Below are positions 39,214 to 51,065 of a DNA stretch of 64,000 bases, one piece after another. Both the position numbers and the translations under genes were made by a program. The notes beneath the pieces are model-generated. The model searched no databases. It was not told the origin of the DNA and worked only from the letters and a program-made list of their open reading frames with translations. Source of the DNA: Epiperipatus broadwayi (Eukaryota; Onychophora; Udeonychophora; Euonychophora; Peripatidae). Positions within the stretch are counted from its first letter, which is position 1. Each line of letters begins with the position of its first letter. Location: contig JAQFVV010012507.1 of assembly GCA_028023455.1 (NCBI GenBank), forward strand, positions 2,896,901 through 2,960,900, written 5' to 3'.

Positions 39214-40140
39214 CACCTGGGTCTCGTTTTACACGATAGATAGGTTCCTCAGAAAACACGCGCAAACGAAATTGCACAAAAATAGACGTAACTTACATTG
39301 AAAAAGGGGGGATGCGTTTGGTGATTTTTCAAAATTCACGTAAAAGCAAAGCACCAATGTAAAATTACTTTAAAATTCGCGCAAAAAAAAAAAAAAAATA
39401 AGGAAATAAAATATGACTAATAAAAAATTTCAAATTTGAAAAAAATTGTTACAAGACAAACTTTTTTTAACTATAATATTTAATTTTATTCAAAATAATA
39501 TATTTTTATGCATAATTTATAGTACAGTAATTTACATTTTTATACACGTTTTAATTATTATAGCTATTTACCAAAAAAACACGTTCATTTGCAAGCAACT
39601 AGTGCCAACTTCACACTCATGTTGTGTCAGTATTTTTCTGGTGACAACGTAATTAGTAATTAATCTTTGAGATGATGATTTTATTAATTGTTTATGAAGC
39701 TCGTGATATCCAGACATACAACTCTTTAGCTCTCGTTGGAATTTAAGAGCACGTTAATGATTAGTGTCATTAATAAGAAAATAATAATTGATTACGTTCT
39801 TTTTTAAAAAGCAAAAACAGAATGTGATTTAAAATGCAAAATTAACATGCACAATGTTTGAACAAATTTACATTATAATCTTGTAAAATTTAATGTGGAA
39901 ATCATGATTTTAATTTCATTATTGCATAAAATCTTACTATTATAAAGCACTGAAAATATTGAAATTACTAAGATGAAAGTCAAATTCCAATAATGTGCTA
40001 TTACTTTCAATATGATGTAAGTGTGCGAAATTTATTATTTAAAGTAGTAGCACATTATCGAAGTTCGACTTCCGGTGAAACACGAATCGCGTAACTTCAA
40101 AATCGTGTTAAATAAGTCCACGTAAAAAGAGACCCAGGTG
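39214..40140. mobile_element. TA-flanked inverted-repeat DNA transposon (Tc1/mariner/pogo-like MITE)
   Basis: A 927-bp element with terminal inverted repeats CACCTGGGTCTC...GAGACCCAGGTG (first 12 bases identical, 17 of the first 18) and a TA on each side (39212-39213, 40141-40142), the target duplication of the Tc1/mariner superfamily. Subterminal regions of about 150 bp are rich in CpG and in TTACACG/CGTGTTA-type words on both sides, as in pogo/Tigger-type non-autonomous elements. The interior is AT-rich and non-coding, so it depends on a transposase from elsewhere. Confidence 0.85.
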
Positions 40141-40142
40141 TA

Positions 40143-43100
40143 TATCATAACAACAATTTTCTAGAAAATGAATTCAATTTAATAAGCTATAAATTAAACA
40201 TGTTGGGGGGAAATATATTTCCCTATTTCAGTTTAATGTAGACATAATGAAAAGTATTTTCTCAATAAAATTATTTTTCACTACATTGTGCCAAATCATA
40301 ATTGTCAGTTGAAGACAATAACTTCTTAAATAAATTGTCTTTTAATAAATGAATATTATTCATTAAATAAAACAAATAATAATAATGCATCTTGTTTAAT
40401 TTGCATTCATTCATAATACACTCTTTAAAAATATGAATAAGTGAAAGAGTTTGAAATAATTTAATTATTTTCTTGCCAAGACATATATTAATTCAGGTAA
40501 GGCATTTATAAAATATTTCATAAATGAAACAGGTTCTGGAATCTTTAGAATGAAATTACTGTAAAGAAAACCTTTTTAAAAAATAAATAAATAAAGATTT
40601 AAAATATTATAGCATTAAAGAGCTGTTAAATATTGAAAGTCTTTTTAATAAATCTCAATATCTTCTGCATATCTTAAATTTTTTATACAATATCTGCATA
40701 TGGAATGTATACTAGAATTAATAAAAGTTCTTATGAGGCAGGAATGCTAATGTTACTTTTTTTCAGAACCCATCATAATTATTAATTTCCAGATAAAGGA
40801 TTTAATTTTTGTTGAATTTCTCATATCGTATATTCTTGTAATATAATTTTAAGCATTGGGAAGTTTTAGCAATTCATTTTTTTTTTTAATTTTTAAAATA
40901 AAATAAAAACTAATTAAAGGAATTAAAACTTAGTTGAACCAGTGAGCAAACAAATGTGAACGAGTGATAGTCAACAACAAGTGAACAAGCAAAAAGCAAG
41001 TGTGTGATGATTTTAGTACTTGTATTTATAATACAAATTGTGTGATTAATTTTGATGGCTAGCAATTGACATTTAATTACATCCATTGATTTTGTTATTC
41101 TGTGTCTATCAAGAAACTGCTAAAAATAAATCTTAGTTGTATATAATGTCTAGATAATTAATTAATTAGTTATTACATCATCTTTAAAATGAGTTTTCTT
41201 TTTTAAACAAATTATTTTACAAAAATTAAAATGTATTACAATACATAAAAAAATATTGCATAATAAAAATTGCATTATTTTAAGAGAATATTACTTTAAA
41301 TTTTCTTTAATTCTTTCAGTATCAACCTGACCTTCAAATTTTTGAATAAACTCTAACAATGAATATTTTTACTATGATGCTATGTTTGAATTTTTTTGTA
41401 CAATTAAATCTTTTTTACATATATTACAGCATTCATTTATAGAATATATTATAAATATTTATGCCTTTTAATAATTAAAATTCTAAAACATGAAAAATTA
41501 ATATTTTAATATTGTGAAAATAAGTATCTAACTGAAGGCCCTATCAACAATAAAGAAAAACATGACTATTGTCTTCACAATATCTATTCAAAACAGTTAA
41601 AAGAATGAAATATTAGATTTTTATGTTAGTAAAATGATGTATTTAGAATTAGTTGTCAACAAAGAAACAAAAAGTAATCTAAAGTTGATAAATTATTAAT
41701 TGTTATTAAAATATATCACTTATAGTTTTTACAAAAAATGATTTTTTTCTCTAATGGCTTTTCTGTGTTAATTTCTGGTTTTCATAGCATTTTGTATACT
41801 TTTTAAGAGCTATCTTTTTAAAAATAAAATATTTTCAAAGACAAACATCCCTAGTTATGTAGTTTTTGGTTTAGTAATAAGTCTTTTTTAAACATATTGC
41901 ATCATAGTCATTAACAATTACTAAAAATCATGCTTTTTATGATATTTAACCACAGGAGAAATGAATCTTAAGCATCATCCAATCACATATTGCTACCTTC
42001 TGCATAGCTTTGTCAGAATAATAGAATGTTCTGTCAATCACTGATGAAGGTCTGTAAAGGTCCATATACTGCTGACATCTTTTGGATTTTTTTTTAATTA
42101 ATACATTGAAAATGGATGCTTCTTAGAAAGTACATTGCAGCACCATCATGCTGCCTAAAATTTATCAAATATGACAGTGCTATCACAGCTTATTTTTGTG
42201 AAACAGTTGAAGATATATGTTTTTCTTTTAAATAAGGTCTCAGAATATTTTAAATTATATCTTTTAAAATTTAAGATATTTAAGAACAACTTTAACATTA
42301 AGTCAACCAGGAAGTTCTTTAAAAAAATTAAAACTTTAATATGCATGCATCCACATTAATTTTTTATTCTTTTAATTCTTAGCTTTAAGATTATTTATTA
42401 TTTTCTTTAACCAACTAAATTTTTGAAATTATTTAATTACAATATTTTTATTACAATTCTGATTAAATAATGTATTTTTCGCAAGTAGTTAAATATTTGC
42501 AACCTCGTTTTAAGAGTCCTAACATATCCCCAATGTTTTACATCAATACTGAAATCTAACAAATCCTGACAATTAAATCAAGATGATTTTAATTTCAATA
42601 TTTAAAATTATGAGTTATACAAGGAATTTAAATATTTTAAACTTACTCTTAAAATTATATTTAAGTTATGAAATTATACAAGTCCTTCTGAAATTGCTAA
42701 TCAGATACATAAACATTTAATTATTAATTAATTACAAAATTTACTTATAAGAAAAATTAAACCATTGAAAAAAATTTTTTGTTAAATACTATACTATTTT
42801 AAAATTGACATTCAGCTTTAAAGCAAAAGCTCAGGCTCGCAATATATATATATATATATTGTAAGTGATCCTAGTATTTTCAATGAAATAAATTACTTTT
42901 TTAATATTGTTTGATCTCATTCCAAACATGTATCAGAGTAATTTGATAACAGTCCAGAAAAAAACATGCTTTGAGTGAGATAGACATAAATTTATTAATT
43001 GGAAAATAAATATTTTGTCTCCAGGTGGTAGTATATCCAAAAGTATTTTTTTCCAAGTGGATCATGGTGCCTAGGATAAAGAATAATTTAATTCACACCC

Positions 43101-43410
43101 CATATAATAAAATTATTAATAGAAAAACAAGTCATAATGATAAAATGCTTTTGAATGAGAGAGAAGATAGTTGTATCTCTAAGAATTGAAATGCTGGTGA
43201 TGATCAGGAAATATCACCAATACCCAGCGTGATCTCTATCAGCTGCCTCCATTTAACATAAAATGGTTGTATAATATAATTTTGTTATCTAGATCATAAT
43301 TTGAAAACTATTGACCAGTCAGCTTTGGCAGATCTATGTATGAAGTATTGAGGTAATGATTAATGATGAACAACACTGTGACTACTTGGATAGATATAAT
43401 ATTTATATAT
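40143..43410. other. AT-rich stretch without gene
   Basis: No supported gene. A (AT)n tract is at 42841-42860. Around 42040-42090 there is a CTGATGAAGG word followed by a T run, reminiscent of a PLE end but not foldable as a hammerhead. Confidence 0.45.
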
Positions 43411-43532
43411 GTGTAATAAATTCAATGATAAATCAGGATGTTTGAAATGGGATTTTATTTTTTACTGTATCTTAAATTTCCCACTAAGTGTACTTTCTAT
43501 GTTTCTTTAATCTATCATTAAATTTATTACAC
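43411..43532. repeat. Short inverted repeat (MITE-like)
   Basis: TGTAATAAATTCAATGATA (43412-43430) is mirrored by TATCATTAAATTTATTACA (43513-43531) around about 82 non-coding bases. Confidence 0.6.
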
Positions 43533-43778
43533 ATCCATATGTATATATAAGATCATATTAAATATAACATATTTATTATATTTATTGTAAAATGTTTATC
43601 TTTATCATAATTCAAAATTTTATATGTCAGTCATACCTTTATAGATGATTCTTACATTTAAATTTTAAAAAGATTCAAAAATTATGAAATATAAGTAATC
43701 CATTTTTTAAAAAAAATAATGTTTTTATGTAAATAGCCAATTAAAAAGGAGAAAAATATCAAAATAATTCTCTTCTCG

Positions 43779-44016
43779 GTTAATTTGCCATTCTTGGAAA
43801 ATATCAGCGATCTTTTGAATCTAGACTTTTTATTAAACAATTGGAAATTGCAGGAACATTGTTTTTTATAAAAGTATTGGAGGTCTTTTGATTTTTATAA
43901 TTTATTTGAACCTTAAATCTTTTTATGAAACAACAATATTGCTGCAAATTTCAACGTTTTTATAACAAGTCTATATTCTTTAGATCTCTGATAAATTCCG
44001 AGAATGGCAAATTTAC
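43779..44016. mobile_element. Fold-back MITE, about 240 bp
   Basis: Arms of about 110 bp: TTTGCCATTCTTGGAAAATA on the left mirrors TAAATTCCGAGAATGGCAAA on the right, and inner blocks (AAATTGCAGGAACATTGTT against AACAATATTGCTGCAAATTT) also pair. It is non-coding with no clear target duplication. Confidence 0.75.
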
Positions 44017-44295
44017 TGAAAAGTGGACTACCTTATTATTATTTTTACTTTTTAATCTGCTATTTACATAAAAGCATTAATTTAAAATTTTTAAAAATTA
44101 TATATTATTTTTAAAAAATAGTTAAATGTTAGTTTCAGGTCCCCTATATTAGGTGGAATTAAAAAAAGATAACAAAGCTTCACTGTAATATTTTGAAGCT
44201 AAACTGAGGGTAAATTCATTACCTTTAAGTGTTATTATCAAAATGAAGAAAACATTTAGTTTCCTAACAGCAACAAGGGTTTAACTGACATCGTT

Positions 44296-44797
44296 GTGAA
44301 AACAAATATGGCAGAGAACGTATCAAATCAAATGCAGAATAGAGGGGGAAATGCGAGTCAAGAAAACAGCAGTATAAATAAACAACTGATGGAAGAAGAG
44401 AATCCAGTTAACAAAGAAAACCCTTCAGCTGATTTGGACAATATGTCACCCAAAATATCACTAGGGAAAGAAAATTGAAGGTTTCAAAAATTTAAAATTG
44501 AAAACAACATTATGTAAAAAGTGAAACCAATTAATAAAAGTTTAAAATTGAAAATGTTATCTAAAAGTGAATCAGATTAATAAGAACAAATCTATAAAAT
44601 CTAAATTTGAAACTAATGAGAGAAGTAAATCAAACAAATTATTTAATGTTAATAGCCAAGAATTTAAGTATGAAGAGGCATTACAATCAAGGTATGGGGT
44701 AAATAACATTATGCAAGAGGCTTATGATAATATATTGGATTTAACGGATGAGGAAAATGAAAAATCAACTGTTTTAACGAAGTCACTTAATGAATAA
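44296..44797 (+). pseudogene. Coding remnant, probably LINE ORF1
   Basis: Two plus-strand open segments in different frames. 44296-44478 (60 codons, Asn/Glu/Ser-rich, containing NRGGNASQENSSINKQLMEE) and 44567-44797 (76 codons, containing SQEFKYEEALQSRYGVNNIM and DNILDLTDEENEKS) are hydrophilic and acidic/basic, like the disordered N-terminus of a retroelement ORF1. A GC-rich segment ending in a hairpin and A run follows 150 bases downstream, as a LINE 3' end would. I infer a LINE that lost its ORF2. There is no diagnostic domain, so it could also be a host-gene fragment. Confidence 0.4.
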
Positions 44798-44939
44798 CTT
44801 TTAATAAGGATTGAGAAATTTGAAGAATAAAAGTGAACAATTCTTTTATCAAGATCATAACCACAGACAAATTCATTTGACAAAGTGGATGCTAGACACT
44901 CCAGCTAGAAATATTTTTGTAACAGTAATAGAATTTTCT

Positions 44940-45350
44940 TGTAATATTTGAGGGCACGGGTCTGCACTCCTCATTTTTTCCGCAAGGGTTGATGATGACA
45001 GCCATTGGGGGTCTGGTTTATGGGTGCAAGCTGTTGATAATTATTGCCACTTCCGGAAAACCTGCCGGGAGGGTACAGGGTCAAAGTTTTCAGCGTCTTT
45101 TCCACTCTGATGGGCTGCTGCACCCCCTTGATGGATTGTTTTTGGGCAATGCAGATCTGTGCTCGTCCATGTATAGATACACATTAAGCAAAATTATACA
45201 ACCCTTTTATGAATATATTTGTTATTGATTGTATGTACATTGTAAACTTGGTCAATAATTGTTTTACTTTGTAACATTGAACACTTTGTAACTTTATGTA
45301 GCAGGTGATCAGTCACCTGTGTTTTTTTCCTTAATAAAAAAAAATTATAA
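44940..45350 (+). mobile_element. LINE-like 3' end with hairpin and A tail
   Basis: A sharply GC-elevated block (44945-45170) is followed by an AT-rich tail containing the perfect hairpin CAGGTGA-TCAG-TCACCTG (45302-45319). It ends with AATAAAAAAAA (45334-45344). A 3' hairpin followed by A-rich sequence is a common LINE 3' terminus. Together with 44296-44797 it suggests a 5'-plus-3' remnant with the middle deleted. Confidence 0.5.
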
Positions 45351-45433
45351 TTTAATAATAAAATGTGAAAATTAAAAATATGCCATCTAACAAAACTAAT
45401 TCTAAATTTAAATATCATGTGATCATCTACTAT

Positions 45434-45490
45434 AGTGGATAGCTGAAAGTTGCTTGAAAGTCTCTGTTAAAATTTCCTATAATTACATCT
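45434..45490 (+). repeat. Family 2 end fragment
   Basis: GTGGATAGCTGAAAGTTGC then TTGAAAGTCT aligns with the outer end of palindrome A (26369-26410). This is the tRNA-like end of family 2 without the ribozyme part. Confidence 0.7.
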
Positions 45491-45556
45491 AAACTACAAG
45501 TATATAAATTGTACTTGTATTCAAATATTATATAAAAATATTTATATATTTGCTGT

Positions 45557-45704
45557 TTAATTAATTATGAGTTAATCAATTTTAACAAAATTTTATTCTA
45601 CAAATGTAATATTTTTATCAGGTATATATTTTTTTTATTTTAATTAATTATGTATAAGTTAAATCAGTATTGATAAAATTTTATTTCACATACTTAATAT
45701 TTCC
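45557..45704. repeat. Direct duplication of about 62 bp
   Basis: Two imperfect copies (45557-45620 and 45641-45704), both starting TAATTAATTATG and containing AAAATTTTATT and AATATTT, spaced by about 85 bases. Confidence 0.6.
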
Positions 45705-45790
45705 ATTGGCTCAGTTGCTAAGGAGTTTTCTTGGGAAGCATAAGGATGTGAAATCAAGTTCTAAATGGGAACAGATTTTTTTTCATTGTT
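45705..45790 (+). mobile_element. tRNA-derived SINE-like sequence
   Basis: An A-box match TGGCTCAGTTG at 45707-45717. A decayed B box (TCAAGTTC, about 45753-45760) follows at tRNA spacing, with TTGGGAAGCATAAGG in the anticodon region between them. It ends near a T run. Probably a tRNA-headed SINE or tRNA pseudogene; the body after the head is too AT-rich to define. Confidence 0.5.
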
Positions 45791-47614
45791 AATTTTAAAA
45801 TGTGGACATACCAACAGAAACATAGACCTGATTAGTTAATATAGAAGCATTTGAAATAGCTAGATTTTAATACTATTTTCTTTCTTTTTTATATTATTTT
45901 TTAATTTTTTTACACATTTAAAAAAAGGTTTTCTTTTAGATGAAAATAATCAATACATAAAAAATATAAAATGTTTTAAAACCTCAAAAATTGATATTAC
46001 TGATAACTTTAGACAACCATTAACTACATTGTCAAATGTAGAATATATATACTTTGCATTCTTGTTATGAATGTATAAGATATTACATAAAACAGACAAT
46101 GTTTTATTTTTAATTTTAGCTAGTCTTGTTTAATTTTTAATATTGGGGTAATTGTGTTATTTTATTGACTAGTTTAGCTCTAGGCTTTTTATATTTATAT
46201 TAATTTAAATATATCAATTCTAGCCAACTCGAAAATAAAAATCACTAGCAATGTTTTCTCTGCCAAGGCAAACAAACTTTTTAAATTCTGAGAAATGTGC
46301 CTTTAGAAAAATCCTTGCCAGCAAATTTTTAATTATAATGTTAATTAGTATTTTAATTTTTAAATTTAAGCATTTGGATTATTATATTGACTAATTTAAC
46401 TGTTGACTTTCAATATTGCAGGTGTGTGTGTTTGTGATAATAAATAGATTGATAAACTTTTTATTTATTAATTATATTAATGCAACACTTTCTAATAGCA
46501 AAATGCTATTTCAATATAACATGTAGTGATTTTTCAAAAAAATGATCAAATATCAAATTATAAAATACTAATATTATGTAATAATAGGAATTGATAATCA
46601 TCCAACTGCTAACTACACAAATGCAATATCCACTAGTATCAGGGTAGACTATTGTGGATGAAAGCTAAATCCACTTTGATCTGCCATCCATGATATTATA
46701 TAGATAGTATATTAGACAATGACTTTAATTAGAATGAAATCAAATCAGTTGTTGTTTATGTTATTATATTCCCAATCATTACTGTACTTTTTTTTTTACA
46801 CAATTATATTTGGTCAATCAGGAATTTAACTGGGGAATTACTTTCACATGAATGTTTAAAAGTTAGAGCATTCTTATTACCGCCCCCCCCGCATATATTT
46901 TGATTTTATTTTTTCAAATCCTTATAAAGTATACTAGAATTTACAGAGCTATTAAATTCATAAAATTTTAAAATATCTTTTGAAATTGAGACTTTCTTAT
47001 TTTAGTTTTGAAAATTAGTAAAAATAATTTTTTAAAAAAACATTCTGAAAGATACTTTGATTTGGTGTTTTATTAAATGATCTTTTAGCTGTTAACAGAA
47101 ATTGTTGTCATAATAAACTGTACATTCCATTATCATGAAAACAATTCAATAAAACTATATTATTTACTTATAATTAATTGTCTTTAGAATTTAAATTTAG
47201 ATCATTTAATTTGGAATATTAATAATATCTTGTTTTATTTAAATTTCATTTGTATTTGCAATTATATAAATATAAATAAGATGTCTTTATATATGTTGAC
47301 AAATTAAATGGCATAATTTTAATTCTATATATTGCTAAGCAATTGTAAATAAATAACATAATTTTATTGGAATGTTTTAACAATAGGTGGGTGTATAGTT
47401 TTTTTATATTTTTCCATAGGGTTAGAATATTTATATGCATCTACAATATTCAAAATACCAATTAATAATAGTTGTATTTAGCTTACAACAGCATGTTTAG
47501 CATTTTACAATTAACATTTTTAACAAACAATCTCATTAAAGCCACACAACATTCGTATTTCCATATGAATGACCAAGTTTAGCATAATTTATAAAAATTA
47601 ATACAATTTTTATT
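45791..47614. other. AT-rich stretch without gene
   Basis: Nothing recognised apart from simple sequence (a C run at about 46883-46890 and A/T runs). Confidence 0.45.
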
Positions 47615-48025
47615 TAATACATTGTCCGTCATATATGTCTCTGATTTTTCTTTTCATCAAATCATTTTCACTTGTAAAATAAAAATATTGTCAAAGCAAA
47701 AACTTCCATTACAAATAACTGAATATTCTGTAAATCTATCCACAGAACATCACCATTTATTATACAATAGTTCATGTTCATGAATTCTTTTTTTCAATGT
47801 ACATTTTGACTCTCCAATGTAATTCATGAACTTGGACTTTTGTATAATATTTTTTTATGTTCTGTATATAGATTTAAATATGTAAATGCAGAACAGTTTT
47901 TTGTGATGGAAGTTTTTTTTTTTTTTTACTCTGATAGTATTTTTATTTAATATATGGAAAATGATTTGATGAAAAGAAAAATCAAAGAGGCATATTTTAT
48001 AAATATGATAGACAGTTTATTAAAT
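47615..48025. mobile_element. Head-to-head pair of PLE endonuclease fragments
   Basis: The minus strand from 47820 leftward reads YIGESKCTLKKRIHEHELLY, the opening of a GIY-YIG nuclease, closely like YIGETKTSIKYRLQQHKYTY of the PLE at 61.3 kb. The plus strand from 47821 rightward begins inside the same motif (IHE...LLYN) and mirrors the left arm out to about 48020 (GAAAATGATTTGATGAAAAG on the right is the reverse complement of the left sequence). Two 5'-truncated copies thus meet at 47820/47821, the right one starting about 34 bases later in the element. Both are broken by stops. This is the same geometry as at 61-64 kb. Confidence 0.82.
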
Positions 48026-49307
48026 AAACAATATAATTGTGTTAATATATATTAGCCATTCACATGGGACTTTAATTTTTTTTTTTAATTTTTAACTGTA
48101 AACTCTTAAATAGGGTAGTGGACATGCTATACATTTGCTATAGCTATTATTTATTTTTATATATTGGGATTTTGAATATAAGTATTTATTCCAAAGTTTT
48201 TTGTTAATTATATTTATTTTATCTAATTTTATATATAACATAAAATTAATCCACTTAAAAATATATGACAAAGCAGTTTTTATAATAATATATGTTGTGT
48301 ATATCTACTGGACTGTAGTTTATGCTTAATACATAAATTTTGTTCTAAGACATCTAAAAACCAACAAGGCCCTAGAAAACTTTTATGTGGATATCTTCAG
48401 AAATATGATTACAAATATGTGAATAATTTGTTGATATTTACATCATGAATCTAAATGATATTATCCATAGTTGACTGAAAAACTCATAATCAATGATATT
48501 TGGCATTCTTGTTTATGATTAGAAGGTAAAGCAGAGATTGGAACACATTTAATATTAATGAGTTTATGCATACTGATCAGCTCACATTAGTTAATAGGCA
48601 TTAACATGCTCAGAAGAATCAAGTCTCATGGAATTATATTATTTGATATATCTTATGGAAATTTGACTTATTTACTTATTATTCACAAGCAATACACTGA
48701 TACTTTTTAGATAATAATGGAAATAGTTCAGTCAGTTTACCTCATCTTGATACTTCTAGTAATCATTGGCACTTTATTCACTATTCATTTGTAATTTTTT
48801 TTATCCATTATGTTATTCTTTTATGTTCAATTATTCTTTGACCATTTTTTTAAACAGCATATTAAACTGCCACTTGCTAAAATTGTCTCCAATGGAATTA
48901 GATGTAATTTTGGGAGTTGTTTTTTTTAATTTCATTGGTTAATATCTGTCAAACATTTCACACTCCTGCAAAATTTTTATTCTAGAACAACATTAATGCT
49001 ATTTCATTTTCTAGGTTGCATTTCATATTTAATAGCCACATAAAGTACTCATAGCTTTGAGATTTTTTATACAATTAGTTTACTGCTTTGTAATTCAAAT
49101 ATATATTTATATGCTTTTCTGTGTATGTATTAGATGAATTTATCCTTTTTAATATTGTCAAATGTTTTTTTATCTTGAATAATAGAAACATTTTTTATAA
49201 AAATAAAAATAATGTAATTGTTTTGATAGTTGTATTTTATCTTTTATCAATATAATTATTTGCCTGTTTAATTTTCAATATAAATATTTATCTTTTTTTC
49301 TTTTTAG
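48026..49307. other. AT-rich stretch, probable intron
   Basis: No gene seen. If the exon at 49308 is real, this is intron, ending in a long polypyrimidine tract before the acceptor AG at 49306-49307. Confidence 0.4.
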
Positions 49308-49367
49308 GATGAATATTTACTGTGCTATAAAGCTGTACTTATGGCTCTTCAGAATCCTGTACCATAA
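49308..49367 (+). CDS. Terminal coding exon, receptor protein tyrosine phosphatase-like
   Basis: A strong acceptor (T/C-rich tract then TTTTTAG) opens an exon encoding DEYLLCYKAVLMALQNPVP and a stop at 49365-49367. The pattern (D/E)-(Q/E)-Y-x-x-C-Y-x-A-x-x-x-x-L is how the last helix of a tyrosine phosphatase domain ends, close to the C-terminus of receptor-type phosphatases. An AATAAA follows at 49394-49399. Upstream exons, including any HCxxGxxR catalytic motif, are not in the window, so the gene would arrive from the left across a very long intron. Identification rests on 19 residues and is therefore tentative; the exon structure itself is well supported. Confidence 0.5.
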   Translation, partial: DEYLLCYKAVLMALQNPVP

Positions 49368-49393
49368 AATGTTTGTTTGTGAGGTAATAGAAG

Positions 49394-49399
49394 AATAAA
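49394..49399 (+). terminator. Poly(A) signal
   Basis: AATAAA 27 bases after the stop of the 49308-49367 exon. Usable distance for a very short 3' UTR, although further AT-rich signals follow downstream. Confidence 0.4.
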
Positions 49400-50986
49400 G
49401 TTGTACATATACAATATCAAACTGCCTTCCATATAAAAAATAATATCACAGAACAAAAAAAAAATGTTCATTTTATGACATTTGTTTTATATGAAATAAT
49501 TAAGATGTAAAATATGTAATGTTTGTTTTTGTTTTATTTTTGTTTTGTTTTTTTTATATTTTATTTTATTTTTTTTTAATATTTATTTTTATTCTTTTGT
49601 TGGACTTTTAAAATAAAATTATATTCGATATTAATTGCTTTCATATAAAAAAATGAACAAAATAAAAATTTGATTAAATTTAGTATTTTTGTATGTGGCA
49701 TACTTATACAAAAGAAAATGGCTTGTAAATGTGTGTGTATATATATATTGAATTGTTATAGTCATTCTTATAATCATGACTGAGATTTTCAGTTTATAAA
49801 ACAAAAATTTAGAATATATTAAGCCAAATTGATAAGTGCTAAGAAGTTCATGATTTGAGTACATTATTAGGCTTATAATTAGTTAAAATAGCCTTCATAT
49901 TTGATTTAAATAGAAGATATGAGATCTCCAGTTTACACACATATGTTAAAAATTTGACTCCATACTTTGGTTATTATATATATATAAAATCTTTAATCAG
50001 TCCATAATATAGGATTTTTTTAAGTTTAGATTTTTAAAACAATTACAAATATATTCAAGGATACTCTAATGATATTAGTTAGTGAAGTATTTGGAATGTT
50101 TGTTAATGATAATTTTTTTTTTTCGTTTCATCATCATATTAATAAAATCTGTCTTGCCTTTGATAAAACATTATATGTAAATAATGTATTTGGTAACAGG
50201 ATAAGCACAACTTACATTCACTTAACCAAACCAAGATTTTTCTTTACTGAGAACTAATCCAAGAATCTTTAGGTTTTGAATATGTCATTCTCTCTACTAA
50301 GATAAACTACTGAAAAAATATCATGTTGTGTATTACAAAAGCATTATTTGCCTTGAAATACACACTTACTTTAACATTTTTATTTGATGAAACTGTTTAT
50401 ATGCTATTTGACATTTTTGAATAGACATTAAATTTGGCTTTATTTCTTAACTGTATTGTTTATATTTAACTGAAAAATTTCTATCAAAATTCATAATTTC
50501 AAATAAAATAGTTTTATAGATGACATTTAATTGTAATGATAATATGCTTTTTTCATAGCTCTCTTAAATTATAAGAATGTTTTATTTTGTTAAATTCTTC
50601 AGTTTTCCCTTCTTTTTTTTCGTTCAGAAGATTGTTGTTTGAGACATTCTAATTTTTTTTTTCTTCCAATAAAATAAATGTGAGTTAAGTAAAATAAATA
50701 AAGTCTATAAAAAAGATAATAGAAGAAAAAGTATTGTTTACAACCCTTCAATCAATGTCTTTTGAAAATAACGAGTTAAAAACAATAAATATTTTTATAA
50801 TTTTAAAAAAAGTGTGTTGAGACTTCATTGAAATTTTTTTTTTTTTTTATATAGATATATTTTGACTGCAATCATGTACTCTAGTGGAAAATTCAGTCAA
50901 ACTTAAATAACTCAGTGAAGAAATAGAATATAATAAACACCTCCACACTTCTCCATTCTTTTCAAATTCATATAAATAAAGATATA
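49400..50986. other. AT-rich stretch without gene
   Basis: Nothing recognised. Long T tracts around 49520-49590. Confidence 0.45.
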
Positions 50987-51065
50987 ATAAAAGACAAATG
51001 ACCCCCAAGATGCATTTCGTGCTGAACCAGCACTCATCAGTTGGCCCAGGTCACTATCTCTCATA
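50987..51065 (-). repeat. Family 2 fragment holding the ribozyme
   Basis: Aligns with the ribozyme-containing part of palindromes A and B (GCTGAACCAGCACTCATCAG and flanks) but is a single, non-inverted copy. Its CpG-containing core is unmutated. Confidence 0.85.
50999..51053 (-). ncRNA. Type I hammerhead ribozyme, family 2, intact core
   Basis: Read on the minus strand. CTGATGA is at plus 51034-51040. Stem II GTGCT/AGCAC closes loop GGTTC. GAA is at plus 51016-51018. Stem III is the palindrome ATGCAT (51015-51010) with triplet AUC and cleavage expected between 51009 and 51008. Stem I inner helix is CCAA/TTGG, then an asymmetric internal loop, with outer helix TGACC/GGTCA. Every conserved core position is present. 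This is the best-preserved ribozyme in the window and defines what the decayed family 2 copies looked like. Confidence 0.92.

Noticed and set aside
42040-42095. CTGATGAAGG followed by a GGTC block and a T run, considered as a fourth hammerhead
   Set aside because: No GAAA after a closable stem II and no stem I; at most a rearranged PLE-type end.
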